A stretch of DNA of 31,468 nt from JBKJUK01 sp046590705 (GCA_046590705.1 JBKJUK010000091.1:1-31468); one strand, 5' to 3'. Shown: positions 20,448 to 28,710, counted from the first letter of the stretch. Notes: a model not told the origin generated them from the letters alone. A program made the numbers and translations.

Positions 20448-22862
20448 TTGGCCAAGAATCTCGTCATAGTCGAGTCACCTGCAAAAGCAAAAACGATCAA
20501 CAAGTTCATCGGCAAAGACTACGTAGTCAAAGCCTCAGTGGGACACGTCCGTGACCTTCCCAAAAGTGAACTCGGCGTCGACGAAGAGACTTTCCTTCCC
20601 AGGTACGAAGTGCTGGAAGGGAAGGAAAAAGTCGTCAGCGAACTGAAGGCTGCGGCCAAGAATGCCGACACCATCTACATCGCATCCGATCCTGATCGTG
20701 AAGGTGAAGCGATCGGCTGGCACGTCCTCAATATCCTTGGTATCGACTCATCGAAGAAAGTGAAACGCATCATGTTTCACGAGATCACCAAGAACGCCGT
20801 GCGTAAAGCCATGGAAACTCCTGGTGAGCTGGACATGAACAAGGTAAATGCCCAGCAGGCCCGTCGTGTGCTCGATCGCCTGGTTGGTTACAAGCTCTCT
20901 CCCCTGCTGTGGGACAAGGTTCGCCGCGGCCTTTCCGCTGGCCGCGTTCAATCAGTAGCCATGAAGATGATCGTCGATCGAGAGAACGACATTCGCGCCT
21001 TCATTCCTCAGGAGTACTGGACCTTCGGCGCAAGACTCGAGGCCAAAGCTCCACCGCCATTCATCGCCAAGCTCGCGAAGATCGATGGTAAGAAAGCCGA
21101 AGTAGCAGGTGAAGCCGAGGCGCGCACCATCGAAGAGGCCGTCAAGAACGGATCGTTCCAGATCGAAAAGATCGCACGCAAGGAACGCAAGCAATCGCCC
21201 GGTGCGCCCTTCATTACCTCCAAGCTGCAGCAGGAAGCGTATCGCCGCTTCAAGTATCCCGTAAAGCGCACCATGTCGATCGCGCAGGGACTCTACGAAG
21301 GTAAAGAACTCGGAGACCTCGGACACGTCGGGCTCATTACATACATGCGTACCGATTCCACGCGCATCTCCGACGATGCCATCGCCGAAGTTCGCGACTA
21401 CATCGTCAAGCGCTATGGCGCCGAGATCCTCCCTGACAAACCGAATATCTACAAGGTCAAGAAGTCAGCGCAGGAAGCTCACGAAGCGATCCGCCCGACC
21501 TCGACCGATTACGACCCGGATAAGGTCAAGCCATACCTGACTAAAGACGAATTCAATCTCTACAAGATGATCTACGAGCGCTTCGTCGCTTCGCAGATGA
21601 AGCCCGCTCTCTTTGATGTCACCGACGTCGACATCCTGAATGGCCGCTACACCTTCCGCGCTTCCGGCGAGATCCTTCGGTTCGAAGGTTTCCTGGCGGT
21701 ATTCCAGAACACGGCCGAGGCTGATGAGAGTGACGAGGTAGAAGGTGAAGAGAAGGAGAGTTCGAAAACCCTTCCTCCGATCAATGAAGGTGATCCGCTC
21801 AAGTTGCTCGGGCTGGAGACCAAGCAGAATTTTACGCAGCCGCCGCCGCGCTTCACGGAAGCCACGCTGGTCAAGGCGCTGGAAGAGAACGGCATCGGCC
21901 GTCCGTCCACCTACGGTTCGATCCTGCAGACCATTCAGGCTCGCGATTACACCTCCAAGGAAGATGGAAAGTTTGTTCCTTCAGAACTTGGAATGCTGGT
22001 CACGAATCTTCTGAAGGAATCATTCGCTGACATCATCGACGAGAAGTACACCGCCAGACTCGAAGACGAACTCGACGAAATCGAAGAGGGGAAACTCGAC
22101 TGGCAGGTCGCTTTGAAAAACTTTTCCATTCAATTCGGACGTGACCTCGAACGTGCCGGGAAAGAGATGCGTCAGGTGAAGGGCGAGGGAATTGCGACCG
22201 ACGAGATCTGCGACAAATGTGAATCGCCGATGGCCATGAAGTTCGGCCGTTTCGGTGAGTTTCTGGCATGTACCAACTATCCGGAGTGCAAGAACACCAA
22301 GGAAGTTGCCAAGAAGGAAACTGCGCAGGTCGAAGGCGAAGAGCCGATGATCTGCGACAAGTGCGGCAAGCCGATGGCGCTCAAGCGTTCGCGATTCGGC
22401 CAGTTCTTCGCGTGCACCGGATATCCGGAATGTAAGAACACCAAAGATCCGAAACTGCTCAACCAGCCGGCCTCCGATGAAGCTCCGCAGCCACCATGTG
22501 AGAAGTGCGGTAAAGAGATGGTGATGAAGCGTGGCCGCTTCGGACCGTTCCTCTCCTGCTCCGGTTATCCGGACTGCTCGAATATTCGAAAACTCGGTAA
22601 GAGCGGTAAGCCACCTGAACCGACGGGCGTGAAGTGTCCCACCTGCAACGAAGGCGAGATGATGGAGCGCTCCTCGCGACGCGGCATCTTCTACTCCTGC
22701 TCGCGCTATCCGAAATGCGAGTTCTCGCTGAACAAGAAGCCGCTGCCGAAGGCCTGTCCAAAGTGCGCTGCGACCTACCTACTCGAGAAGGAAACCAAGC
22801 GCGACGGGAAGACGGAGTTCTGCAACAACGCGGAGTGCGACTACAAGGCCTCGATCGGGTAA
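20448..22862 (+). CDS. topA: DNA topoisomerase I (type IA)
   Basis: TopA relaxes negative supercoils by passing one strand through a transient break. I place the start at a TTG (20448) with GAGAGG seven bases upstream; it gives MAKNLVIVESPAKAKTINKFIG, where the family begins, and 804 residues. A GTG eight codons earlier (20424) is possible. The TOPRIM domain has Glu9 and SDPDREGEAIGWH (80-92). The active-site tyrosine is Tyr299 in GLITYMRTDSTRIS. The C terminus (from about residue 588) holds five cysteine-rich modules: three with regular CxxC..CxxxPxCxN spacing, a fourth variant (CPTCNEGEM..CSRYPKC) and a final one (CPKC..CNNAEC). Zinc ribbons here bind single-stranded DNA. It stands alone behind its own putative promoter. 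Confidence 0.95.
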   Translation: MAKNLVIVESPAKAKTINKFIGKDYVVKASVGHVRDLPKSELGVDEETFLPRYEVLEGKEKVVSELKAAAKNADTIYIASDPDREGEAIGWHVLNILGIDSSKKVKRIMFHEITKNAVRKAMETPGELDMNKVNAQQARRVLDRLVGYKLSPLLWDKVRRGLSAGRVQSVAMKMIVDRENDIRAFIPQEYWTFGARLEAKAPPPFIAKLAKIDGKKAEVAGEAEARTIEEAVKNGSFQIEKIARKERKQSPGAPFITSKLQQEAYRRFKYPVKRTMSIAQGLYEGKELGDLGHVGLITYMRTDSTRISDDAIAEVRDYIVKRYGAEILPDKPNIYKVKKSAQEAHEAIRPTSTDYDPDKVKPYLTKDEFNLYKMIYERFVASQMKPALFDVTDVDILNGRYTFRASGEILRFEGFLAVFQNTAEADESDEVEGEEKESSKTLPPINEGDPLKLLGLETKQNFTQPPPRFTEATLVKALEENGIGRPSTYGSILQTIQARDYTSKEDGKFVPSELGMLVTNLLKESFADIIDEKYTARLEDELDEIEEGKLDWQVALKNFSIQFGRDLERAGKEMRQVKGEGIATDEICDKCESPMAMKFGRFGEFLACTNYPECKNTKEVAKKETAQVEGEEPMICDKCGKPMALKRSRFGQFFACTGYPECKNTKDPKLLNQPASDEAPQPPCEKCGKEMVMKRGRFGPFLSCSGYPDCSNIRKLGKSGKPPEPTGVKCPTCNEGEMMERSSRRGIFYSCSRYPKCEFSLNKKPLPKACPKCAATYLLEKETKRDGKTEFCNNAECDYKASIG

Positions 22863-22904
22863 TGCTGGCCGGGGGCCGGAGCTAGAGCACCGCGATCATG
22901 GCAA

Positions 22905-23081
22905 CGTCATTCCGATGACAGGCCAGGGTTCTGCAAGCTTGCACGTTTGGTGTGCGAGGAGGAATCACCGGTCCGCGCCGCGAAGGTCGAAATGTTTCAC
23001 CGCGTCCGCGCGGAACGGAGATTCCTCTTCGCAGTTACAACTGCGGAGAGGTGAACGATCGCTTGGCTCATCGGAATGACG
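22905..23081. repeat. Palindromic intergenic repeat, copy A
   Basis: This 177-base element is bounded by a perfect 14-base inverted repeat (CGTCATTCCGATGA at 22905-22918, its complement at 23068-23081). Inside is a second pair, TGCGAGGAGGAATC (22953-22966) against GATTCCTCTTCGCA (23020-23033). It closely resembles copy B at 24321-24496 in length, ends and inner arms. No transposase is present, so it is MITE-like or REP-like. It fills most of the gap between topA and metX, downstream of both. Confidence 0.85.
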
Positions 23082-23116
23082 GCCCTTCCATCGAGGAAAG
23101 GTGGGTGTGCAGGGAC

Positions 23117-24238
23117 CTACTTCTCTTGCGCGGAAGACAGGAACTTCGCGACTGGCGGCGAGATCAGATGGTAGTCGAGCAGAAAGGCGTCGTGGCCATT
23201 CGTCGTTTGAAATTCCAGATGCTCCGACTGCAGGCCTAGCTCAACAAGGGCCCGCTGTACTTTTGCGGCTTCGTCGCAGGGAAAAAGCCAGTCGGTATCG
23301 AACGAGATGATCAGCGCTCGGCCGCGATATCCTGCGAAGGCTTTCTCGAGAGAGCCGAACTCTTCCTCGAGATCCATCTCATCCATGGCCGCCTGAAGTC
23401 GAATGTAAGAATTCGCGTCGAAGGCGTGCGCGAACTTCTCGCCCTGGTAGTCGAGGTACGAGTCGATCTCGAATTGTCGCGTTCCATTTCGTCTCTTCCG
23501 GCCGAACTTGCGCTCGAGTGCGGCCGATGAAAGATAGGTCATGTGGCCGACCATTCTCGCGAGTTCTAGGCCGCGCAGCGGTGAGTCATGGTGGTAGTAA
23601 TCCCCTCCATCGAAACGGTGATCGCTCTCGATGAGTTTGCGCCCGATGATGTGCCAGGCCACTCCCTGCACGGGCACCGCTGCAGCGGACGCCATACAGA
23701 TGATCGACTGAACCATTTCCGGAAATTGTGTGGTCCAGGCCAGAACCTGCATGCCGCCAAGTGAACCGCCTACGACGGAAACCAGGGACGTGATTCCGAG
23801 CGAATCAATGACCGTCTTCTCGACGCGCACCATGTCTTCGATGGTCGGCCAGGGATAGCGCGAGCCCCATGGCCTGCCCGTGTCGGGTTCAATCGATTGT
23901 GGCGCAGTGGTCCCGTGCGGCGAGCCTGGGATGTTCACGCAAATGACGAAGTGACTGTGAAGATCGATGGCTTTACCGTAGCCGATCAATCCGTCCCACC
24001 ATCCCGATCTCTCGTCCTGGTGCGAATACTTTCCCGCAGCGTGCGCGCTGGGAGACAAAGCGTGGCAGACCAGAATCGCATTCGAGCGATTTTCGTTCAG
24101 CGTTCCGAATGTTTCATAGACGATCTCGAAAGGGGCGATCGTTTCACCATGGCGAAAGCTGAAGCCTTCTTCTAAAACCAGCTTGTGGGAAGGCCCAGAG
24201 ATGAAATCGACGGGAGGATTCGCGGACACGAGGCGCAT
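23117..24238 (-). CDS. metX: Homoserine O-acetyltransferase (MetX family)
   Basis: MetX transfers an acyl group to the homoserine hydroxyl, the first committed step of methionine synthesis by direct sulfhydrylation. The 373-residue alpha/beta-hydrolase has the nucleophile elbow GGSLGGMQ with Ser159, the acid in DTDWLFP (Asp316) and the base in NGHDAF (His349). YETFGTLNENRSNAILVCHALS at the front is typical. The oxyanion region reads NIPGSPHGTTAPQS, where NxxGxxxGTTGP is usual, so Ala replaces the Gly before Pro. Acetyl versus succinyl donor cannot be settled by eye. The ATG at 24236-24238 is the start. The gene stands alone, flanked on both sides by copies of the palindromic repeat; no metY is visible. 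Confidence 0.9.
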   Translation of the reverse strand: MRLVSANPPVDFISGPSHKLVLEEGFSFRHGETIAPFEIVYETFGTLNENRSNAILVCHALSPSAHAAGKYSHQDERSGWWDGLIGYGKAIDLHSHFVICVNIPGSPHGTTAPQSIEPDTGRPWGSRYPWPTIEDMVRVEKTVIDSLGITSLVSVVGGSLGGMQVLAWTTQFPEMVQSIICMASAAAVPVQGVAWHIIGRKLIESDHRFDGGDYYHHDSPLRGLELARMVGHMTYLSSAALERKFGRKRRNGTRQFEIDSYLDYQGEKFAHAFDANSYIRLQAAMDEMDLEEEFGSLEKAFAGYRGRALIISFDTDWLFPCDEAAKVQRALVELGLQSEHLEFQTTNGHDAFLLDYHLISPPVAKFLSSAQEK

Positions 24239-24320
24239 TCTAGCGTGAGCTGAGGGCGGTCGCTCAAGGGAGACCGCGTCGGCGAACCGTGCTCATGTCA
24301 GAGGCCGCGGATTCAACGCG

Positions 24321-24496
24321 CGTCATTCCGATGAGCACGCGATGAATCTGTGAGCTGCCGCGCTGGTGTGCGAAGAGGAATCTCCGGTCCGTGCCGCGAG
24401 GTCGTAGCTTCACACCGCGTCCGCGCTGAACGGAGATTCCTCTTCGCGGTTACAGCGGCGCAAGGCTCGCGATTCGCGCGGCTCATCGGAATGACG
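24321..24496. repeat. Palindromic intergenic repeat, copy B
   Basis: This 176-base element has a perfect 16-base terminal inverted repeat (CGTCATTCCGATGAGC at 24321-24336, complement at 24481-24496). An inner perfect 17-base pair, GCGAAGAGGAATCTCCG (24370-24386), matches its complement at 24431-24447. It is the most symmetrical of the three copies and could fold into a cruciform or a long RNA hairpin. It fills the gap between the metX start and the ligase 3' end; nothing else is recognisable in that gap. Confidence 0.88.
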
Positions 24497-24534
24497 TCGC
24501 GGCAGTGCGGAAGATCTCACACGTACCACCCCAA

Positions 24535-26163
24535 TCATTCCTCCGGATTCTCTCTCGCCAACTGTCCTTCATAAATCCGGCGCACATCGTCGATCGTGGA
24601 GATCTCGTCGACGGTCTTGTCGTCGCGGATGCGCGCGATGCGCGGAAACCGCATGGCGAATCCTGACTTGTGGCGCTTCGATTCCTGCAGGCGATCGAAG
24701 GCAATCTCCAGCACGACTTCCGGTTGCACCACATGCACGGGACCATAGCGACCTGTGGTGATCTCGGTAAACTTCTTCGTCAGCATTTCAATCTCGGCGT
24801 CGGTCACTCCCGAATACGCCTTCCCGATATTGACGAACTCACCGTCGCGACGAATGGCAAAGGTATAGTCCGAGAGAACTCCTTTCCGTTTACCGTGGCC
24901 GTACTCGGCGGCAGTCACCACGCAGTCGAGAGTGGCCAGCGCCTTCTTGTATTTGAGCCAGGCTTTTCCTCTCCGACCCGGCGTGTAGAGCGAGCGTGGG
25001 TTCTTCAGCACCAGCCCTTCATTCGAGCGTCGTCGCGCTTCGTCGAAAGCAAGATCAATCTCCTCGGGAGAGTGAACCAGCTTCTGAAAACCGAGGCGGA
25101 TGACACCCTCTGCGGCGACCACGCTTTTTAGCTGATCAAGGCGTTCGTTCAGCGGTCTCTCGAACAGTGGTTCTCCGTCGAGGTAGAGCAGATCGAAAGC
25201 GAAGAACACGACCGGCGCAGTTTCCAGAAGCCTGGCGCTGATGAGCTTCCGACCGATCCGGCTCTGCAGGGTCGCGAACGGAAGGATTCGGTCTGTGTAG
25301 GCAACGATCTCTCCGTCGAGGATGAGGGGACGACCGATTGCGGGAACTGATTGGCTTACTTCAGGGAAACGTGAGGTGATCTCATCCAGCGTGCGTGAGT
25401 AGATCCTGACGATGTTCCCGTCGAAGTGAATCTGTGCGCGTATCCCGTCGTACTTGTCGTCGGCGATGGCACCGCACCCCAGTTGCGCGAAAAGATCCTC
25501 GGCAGTCTCCTCTGGTTGCGCGAGCATGAATCCGATCGGATGGAAAAGAGTCATCTTCGCCGACTCGAGTGCGCCGGAGCGCGCCAGAAGTGCCGTGACG
25601 CCAAGGTCTCCGTTGAACATGTGCGCACGGCGGACCAGAGAGATCTCCTGCTTGAAAGCCCGCGCGATGGCCGATTCGACCAGGCCCTCCTGGAGTCCGA
25701 TCCGAAATTCGTTTTGCAGTAATTTGACGATGTAACGGGCCTCCTGCTGGTTGGCGCGACTGAAAAGTTCCACGAGAAGAGCGAGCTTGTTTCCCGAACC
25801 TGTGAGAGCCGCCAGTCGATCCATGAATTCGCCCAGTTCGAGAACAGACAGCGGCGGTGAGGCCTCGATCGGAAAGACTGCGGCCACGGCGTCGCCGAGG
25901 TCACCTTCGCTTTGCGTGGACGCGCTGAGCGCCGCCGCGTCGGTACCCGTGGCAGAAATGACGGCATCGAAGATCGTGGACCAGCCCACTCCACTCACCC
26001 GCTCGTCCTTCTTTGGAAAGGGAGAGCCGGTGAAGAAGACTGCCGCCCGCTCGAGCGAAGGATCATCGAGTCGCTGGAAATACTCCGCGAGGATCGCTTC
26101 CTTCTCCAGCTTCTTCCGGGTTGCGGCAATTGCGTTCGCGACAGCAGCGAAATCGGTGAGCAT
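24535..26163 (-). CDS. lig: ATP-dependent DNA ligase, archaeal/eukaryal type I-like
   Basis: This enzyme seals nicks using ATP, in contrast to the NAD-dependent LigA that replicates bacterial DNA. The 542-residue product has the N-terminal DNA-binding domain (MLTDFAAVANAIAATRKKLEKEAILAEY; FRIGLQEGLVESAIARAF). The adenylation domain follows, with motif I DDKYDGIR and nucleophile Lys237, motif III LDGEIVAY, motif IIIa FFAFDLLYLDG, motif IV EGLVLKN (382-388) and motif V AWLKYKK (401-407). An OB-fold ends in motif VI RFPRIARIRDDK. I place the start at the ATG at 26163, where homologues begin; the frame is open upstream to 26319 and a second ATG lies at 26193. Such ligases are known in several Acidobacteriota. 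It stands alone and probably serves repair. Confidence 0.9.
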   Translation of the reverse strand: MLTDFAAVANAIAATRKKLEKEAILAEYFQRLDDPSLERAAVFFTGSPFPKKDERVSGVGWSTIFDAVISATGTDAAALSASTQSEGDLGDAVAAVFPIEASPPLSVLELGEFMDRLAALTGSGNKLALLVELFSRANQQEARYIVKLLQNEFRIGLQEGLVESAIARAFKQEISLVRRAHMFNGDLGVTALLARSGALESAKMTLFHPIGFMLAQPEETAEDLFAQLGCGAIADDKYDGIRAQIHFDGNIVRIYSRTLDEITSRFPEVSQSVPAIGRPLILDGEIVAYTDRILPFATLQSRIGRKLISARLLETAPVVFFAFDLLYLDGEPLFERPLNERLDQLKSVVAAEGVIRLGFQKLVHSPEEIDLAFDEARRRSNEGLVLKNPRSLYTPGRRGKAWLKYKKALATLDCVVTAAEYGHGKRKGVLSDYTFAIRRDGEFVNIGKAYSGVTDAEIEMLTKKFTEITTGRYGPVHVVQPEVVLEIAFDRLQESKRHKSGFAMRFPRIARIRDDKTVDEISTIDDVRRIYEGQLARENPEE

Positions 26164-26244
26164 GAAGCCCCGCAGCTTCAAATTCGAAGCCATTTCAAAA
26201 ATGTACTTGGCGAAGTCGCGGTTCACCTGAAGCGTGTGTCCAAA

Positions 26245-26347
26245 GTAGGGTGGGCGTCCCGCGCCCGCCCCCTGTACAGACTCTCCGCGGTCTTCAATCC
26301 GGCATCGCGGATGGTGCAAGAAGTGGCGGGCGGGACGCCCACCCTAC
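26245..26347. repeat. GC-rich inverted repeat unrelated to copies A-C
   Basis: GTAGGGTGGGCGTCCCGC (26245-26262) recurs as its exact complement at 26330-26347, and both arms continue into GCCCGCC-like sequence with a two-base offset. The arms enclose about 67 bases with no reading frame of note. The ends, GTAGGGTGGGCG and CGCCCACCCTAC, look like a dispersed intergenic repeat rather than a terminator, since the loop is long and there is no T tract. Confidence 0.75.
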
Positions 26348-26434
26348 GAGGGAGCCCGATTCAAACAGCCAGCCGGGCGCCGCGGTCCTCATCAAGCCTG
26401 TGTACGACGGCGCGGGTGTTCGCGCACTCGAGTT

Positions 26435-26462
26435 TTTACTGGAACCTTCCGTGCGATAGAAT
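26435..26462 (+). promoter_or_regulatory. Putative promoter of mdh
   Basis: TTTACT (26435-26440), a 16-base spacer and TAGAAT (26457-26462) form a plausible sigma70-type promoter, with four and five of six matches. The predicted start lies about 55 bases before the mdh ATG, between the inverted repeat and the gene. Confidence 0.45.
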
Positions 26463-26523
26463 CCGCGCGCCTCCAGGAACACCCTGGATCGGTCGCTGAC
26501 CTCAGCAACAGAAGGAATTGAAG

Positions 26524-27456
26524 ATGAAGACGAAAGTAACGGTCGTTGGTGGCGGAAATGTCGGAGCTACCGTAGCGCAGGGAATCGCCATGAAGGAACT
26601 GGCCGACGTCGTGCTGGTCGACATCGTGGAAGGCGTTCCGCAGGGAAAAGCGCTCGATCTGATGGAGACGGCGCCGGTCGAAAAGTACGACTCCATTCTC
26701 ACGGGAACGAACGGCTACGAAGAGACTGCGGGATCTGATGTGGTGGTGATCACCGCCGGTCTTCCACGCAAGCCCGGGATGAGCCGGGACGATTTGCTCT
26801 GGAAGAACGAAGAAATCGTCGCAGGCGTTACCCGAGAGATCGTCAAGCATTCGCCAGACTGCATCATCATCATTGTCTCCAATCCTCTCGACGCCATGTG
26901 TGAGGTGGCACGCAGGGTCTCCGGATTTCCTCGTGAGCGCGTCATCGGTATGGCCGGCGTTCTGGACTCGGCACGCATGCGCGCTTTCATTGCCATGGAG
27001 CTGAAGGTCTCGATCGAGAACACGCACGCCTTCGTTCTCGGCGGACATGGCGACACCATGGTTCCGCTTCCGCGATATTCGACCGTGGCCGGGATTCCGA
27101 TCACGGAACTCATCAGCGCCGAACGCATCGAAGCCATCGTGAATCGCACCCGCACCGGTGGAGCAGAGATCGTGAACCTGCTCAAGACTTCGGCCTGGTA
27201 CGCCCCGGGCGCTTCGTCAGTGGAGATGGTCGAAGCGATCCTGAAGGACAAACGCAAGATCCTTCCCTGCGCCGCTTATTTGCAGGGAGAATACGGCGTC
27301 GACGGGCTCTTCGTGGGAGTGCCGGTGAAGCTTGGTCGCAACGGAATGGAAGAAATCATCGAGATCAAACTGCTCGAAGAAGAGCAGAAGGGTCTGCAGA
27401 TTTCGATCGATGCGGTCAAAGAGCTCGTTGGTTTGCTCAAGACGCCTGCGAAATAG
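26524..27456 (+). CDS. mdh: Malate dehydrogenase (LDH-like type)
   Basis: The enzyme interconverts malate and oxaloacetate with NAD in the TCA cycle. The 310-residue product begins MKTKVTVVGGGNVGATVAQG with the Rossmann loop; Asp33 after the second strand points to NAD. The mobile loop reads AGLPRKPGMSRDDLL with Arg82 and Arg88. An arginine at the specificity position marks malate rather than lactate dehydrogenase. SNPLDAM, GVLDSARMR (Asp148, Arg151) and the catalytic His175 in GGHGDTMVP are all present. The ATG at 26524 has GAAGGA seven bases upstream; a TTG two codons earlier overlaps that spacer. It is monocistronic, with a repeat immediately downstream. Confidence 0.95.
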   Translation: MKTKVTVVGGGNVGATVAQGIAMKELADVVLVDIVEGVPQGKALDLMETAPVEKYDSILTGTNGYEETAGSDVVVITAGLPRKPGMSRDDLLWKNEEIVAGVTREIVKHSPDCIIIIVSNPLDAMCEVARRVSGFPRERVIGMAGVLDSARMRAFIAMELKVSIENTHAFVLGGHGDTMVPLPRYSTVAGIPITELISAERIEAIVNRTRTGGAEIVNLLKTSAWYAPGASSVEMVEAILKDKRKILPCAAYLQGEYGVDGLFVGVPVKLGRNGMEEIIEIKLLEEEQKGLQISIDAVKELVGLLKTPAK

Positions 27457-27479
27457 TAGCCAGGATGCTCATGACGGTT

Positions 27480-27617
27480 CGTCATTCCGAAAGAGCACGC
27501 GCTTAATTCTCGAGCGGCGGAATGGTTGTGCGACTGAGGAATCTACGCGAAGGGTCGCGCTCTCGATGGTCAGCGCGGTCCCTGCGCGTAGATCCCTCGC
27601 TTCGCTTCGGGATGACG
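27480..27617. repeat. Palindromic intergenic repeat, copy C (diverged)
   Basis: This 138-base element has the same terminal motif (CGTCATTCCGAAAG at 27480-27493 against CTTCGGGATGACG ending at 27617, with one mismatch and an extra A). The inner pair is GAGGAATCTACGCG (27536-27549) against CGCGTAGATCCCTC (27585-27598), 13 of 14 complementary. It is shorter and more diverged than copies A and B but has the same architecture. It occupies the gap between mdh and the exonuclease gene. Confidence 0.8.
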
Positions 27618-27683
27618 TGTGCCACAGCCTGCTAAGGTGAAGCTTGTTTCAGAGCGGTTCCTGCTGTAACCTCTTAATAACTC

Positions 27684-28628
27684 ATGAAAAGACTCGTCAT
27701 CGATATTGAGACAGTAGGTACGCCGTGGGAGGAGCATCCTCCCTACGTCAGAGAGTATCTGATCAAAGGGATGAGCGACGCCGAAGCCGAGGAAGAAAAG
27801 CGGCGCGGTGCGCTGTCGCCTTTCGTTGGGCGTATCGCAGCCATCGGTGTCGTGAATGCCGACGACGGCCGGTCATGCGTGCTGTATGAAGTGCCGGGTC
27901 AGGAAGAACTGATCATTCGTCGCGATGGAACGCGGACCTTCATCTCAGGAACGGAGAAGCAGATTCTCGAGAAATTCTGGGACTTCCTGGGGAGAGATGA
28001 CCGCTTCATCTCCTTCAACGGACGCCAGTTCGATGGTCCTTTTCTCATGATCCGCTCAGCCATTCACGGAATCGTCCCCAAGCGTGATCTGGTCGGCTAT
28101 CGCTACAAGTTCCATCCCAACTGCGATCTGCGTGACGCGCTTTCGTTCAACGGGACCATCAACACCCGCCAGATCCGATTCAATCTGGACCTGGCCTGCC
28201 GCACCTTCGGAATCCAGAGCTCGAAGAGTGAAGGGATGGATGGCCGTGCCGTCGAGACAATGTATCGAGCCGGACGTTACGAGGACATCGCCACATATTG
28301 CCTCGAAGATGTGCGCGCCACGAGTGAGCTGTACCACAAGCTCGCTCCCACGATTCTGGTTTGGGAAGCATCGTTCCGTGAAGCCGAAGCTCGTGCGCTT
28401 CGCATGCGTAAGTCAGGTCTCGATGACGAGGGGATGGTTATGCCGAGTGATGACAGGTCGTTCTCCCAGGGGCTCGAGGATTCATCGGTCGCGCTGAGCG
28501 CATCGCTCGAGCGAATCGAGATCGCAGCGGATCAGCCGATCGTGGCCGAGAAGCACAACGCGAGTGTCCTCGAAAAACTGATCCGCTCCGAGGACGAGCA
28601 GATTCGCGGCGACTTCACCGTCGAGTAG
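27684..28628 (+). CDS. Predicted 3'-5' exonuclease, PolB-like DEDDy family
   Basis: The N-terminal 220 residues match the PolB-like 3'-5' exonuclease family of the RNase H fold. The metal-binding residues are visible: Asp7 and Glu9 in LVIDIETVG (Exo I), Asp117 in FISFNGRQFDGPFL (Exo II), and Tyr205 with Asp209 in ATYCLEDVRAT (Exo III, YxxxD type). The C-terminal 95 residues are charged and of no recognised domain. No polymerase domain is attached, so it is a stand-alone nuclease, probably acting in DNA repair or processing; the substrate is unknown. The ATG at 27684 has no evident Shine-Dalgarno sequence. It is 314 residues and appears complete. Confidence 0.82.
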   Translation: MKRLVIDIETVGTPWEEHPPYVREYLIKGMSDAEAEEEKRRGALSPFVGRIAAIGVVNADDGRSCVLYEVPGQEELIIRRDGTRTFISGTEKQILEKFWDFLGRDDRFISFNGRQFDGPFLMIRSAIHGIVPKRDLVGYRYKFHPNCDLRDALSFNGTINTRQIRFNLDLACRTFGIQSSKSEGMDGRAVETMYRAGRYEDIATYCLEDVRATSELYHKLAPTILVWEASFREAEARALRMRKSGLDDEGMVMPSDDRSFSQGLEDSSVALSASLERIEIAADQPIVAEKHNASVLEKLIRSEDEQIRGDFTVE

Positions 28629-28691
28629 ATGGGCCTCCAAACCAGCGCTGCGGCGCTGATTTCACCCCTACTGATTGCGGACTTCAGCAGA

Positions 28692-28710
28692 CTGTCAGGT
28701 ATTGTGACAG
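28692..28710. promoter_or_regulatory. Dyad upstream of the guanine deaminase gene
   Basis: CTGTCA (28692-28697) and TGACAG (28705-28710) form a 6+7+6 dyad that ends eight bases before the guaD ATG at 28718 and overlaps its AGGA ribosome binding site (28709-28712). It could be an operator or a small RNA hairpin hiding the site. This is only a pattern match, and no regulator is encoded nearby. Confidence 0.3.

Larger units (their letters stand above)
26164..26523. other. 360-base divergent gap between the ligase and mdh
   Basis: This gap separates the divergent ligase and mdh genes. It contains an inverted repeat (26245-26347) and a putative mdh promoter (26435-26462). The minus-strand frame of the ligase stays open to 26319, through the left arm of the repeat, but I do not consider that part coding. 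I see no other gene or RNA here. Confidence 0.5.

Noticed and set aside
20216..20515. 99-residue minus-strand frame across the topA promoter region
   Set aside because: It overlaps the topA start antisense and shows no recognisable motif; the gap is better explained as a promoter and leader.
22864..22879. GC-rich hairpin just after the topA stop as a terminator
   Set aside because: The stem is about six pairs with a three-base loop and no T tract follows, so I could not support it as a terminator.
22952..23239. Open frames across palindromic repeat copy A and the metX 3' end
   Set aside because: They are made of repeat sequence and antisense metX and have no homology that I recognise.
27332..27640. 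102-residue frame running from mdh into repeat copy C
   Set aside because: It is out of frame with mdh and consists of Arg/Ser-rich shadow translation.
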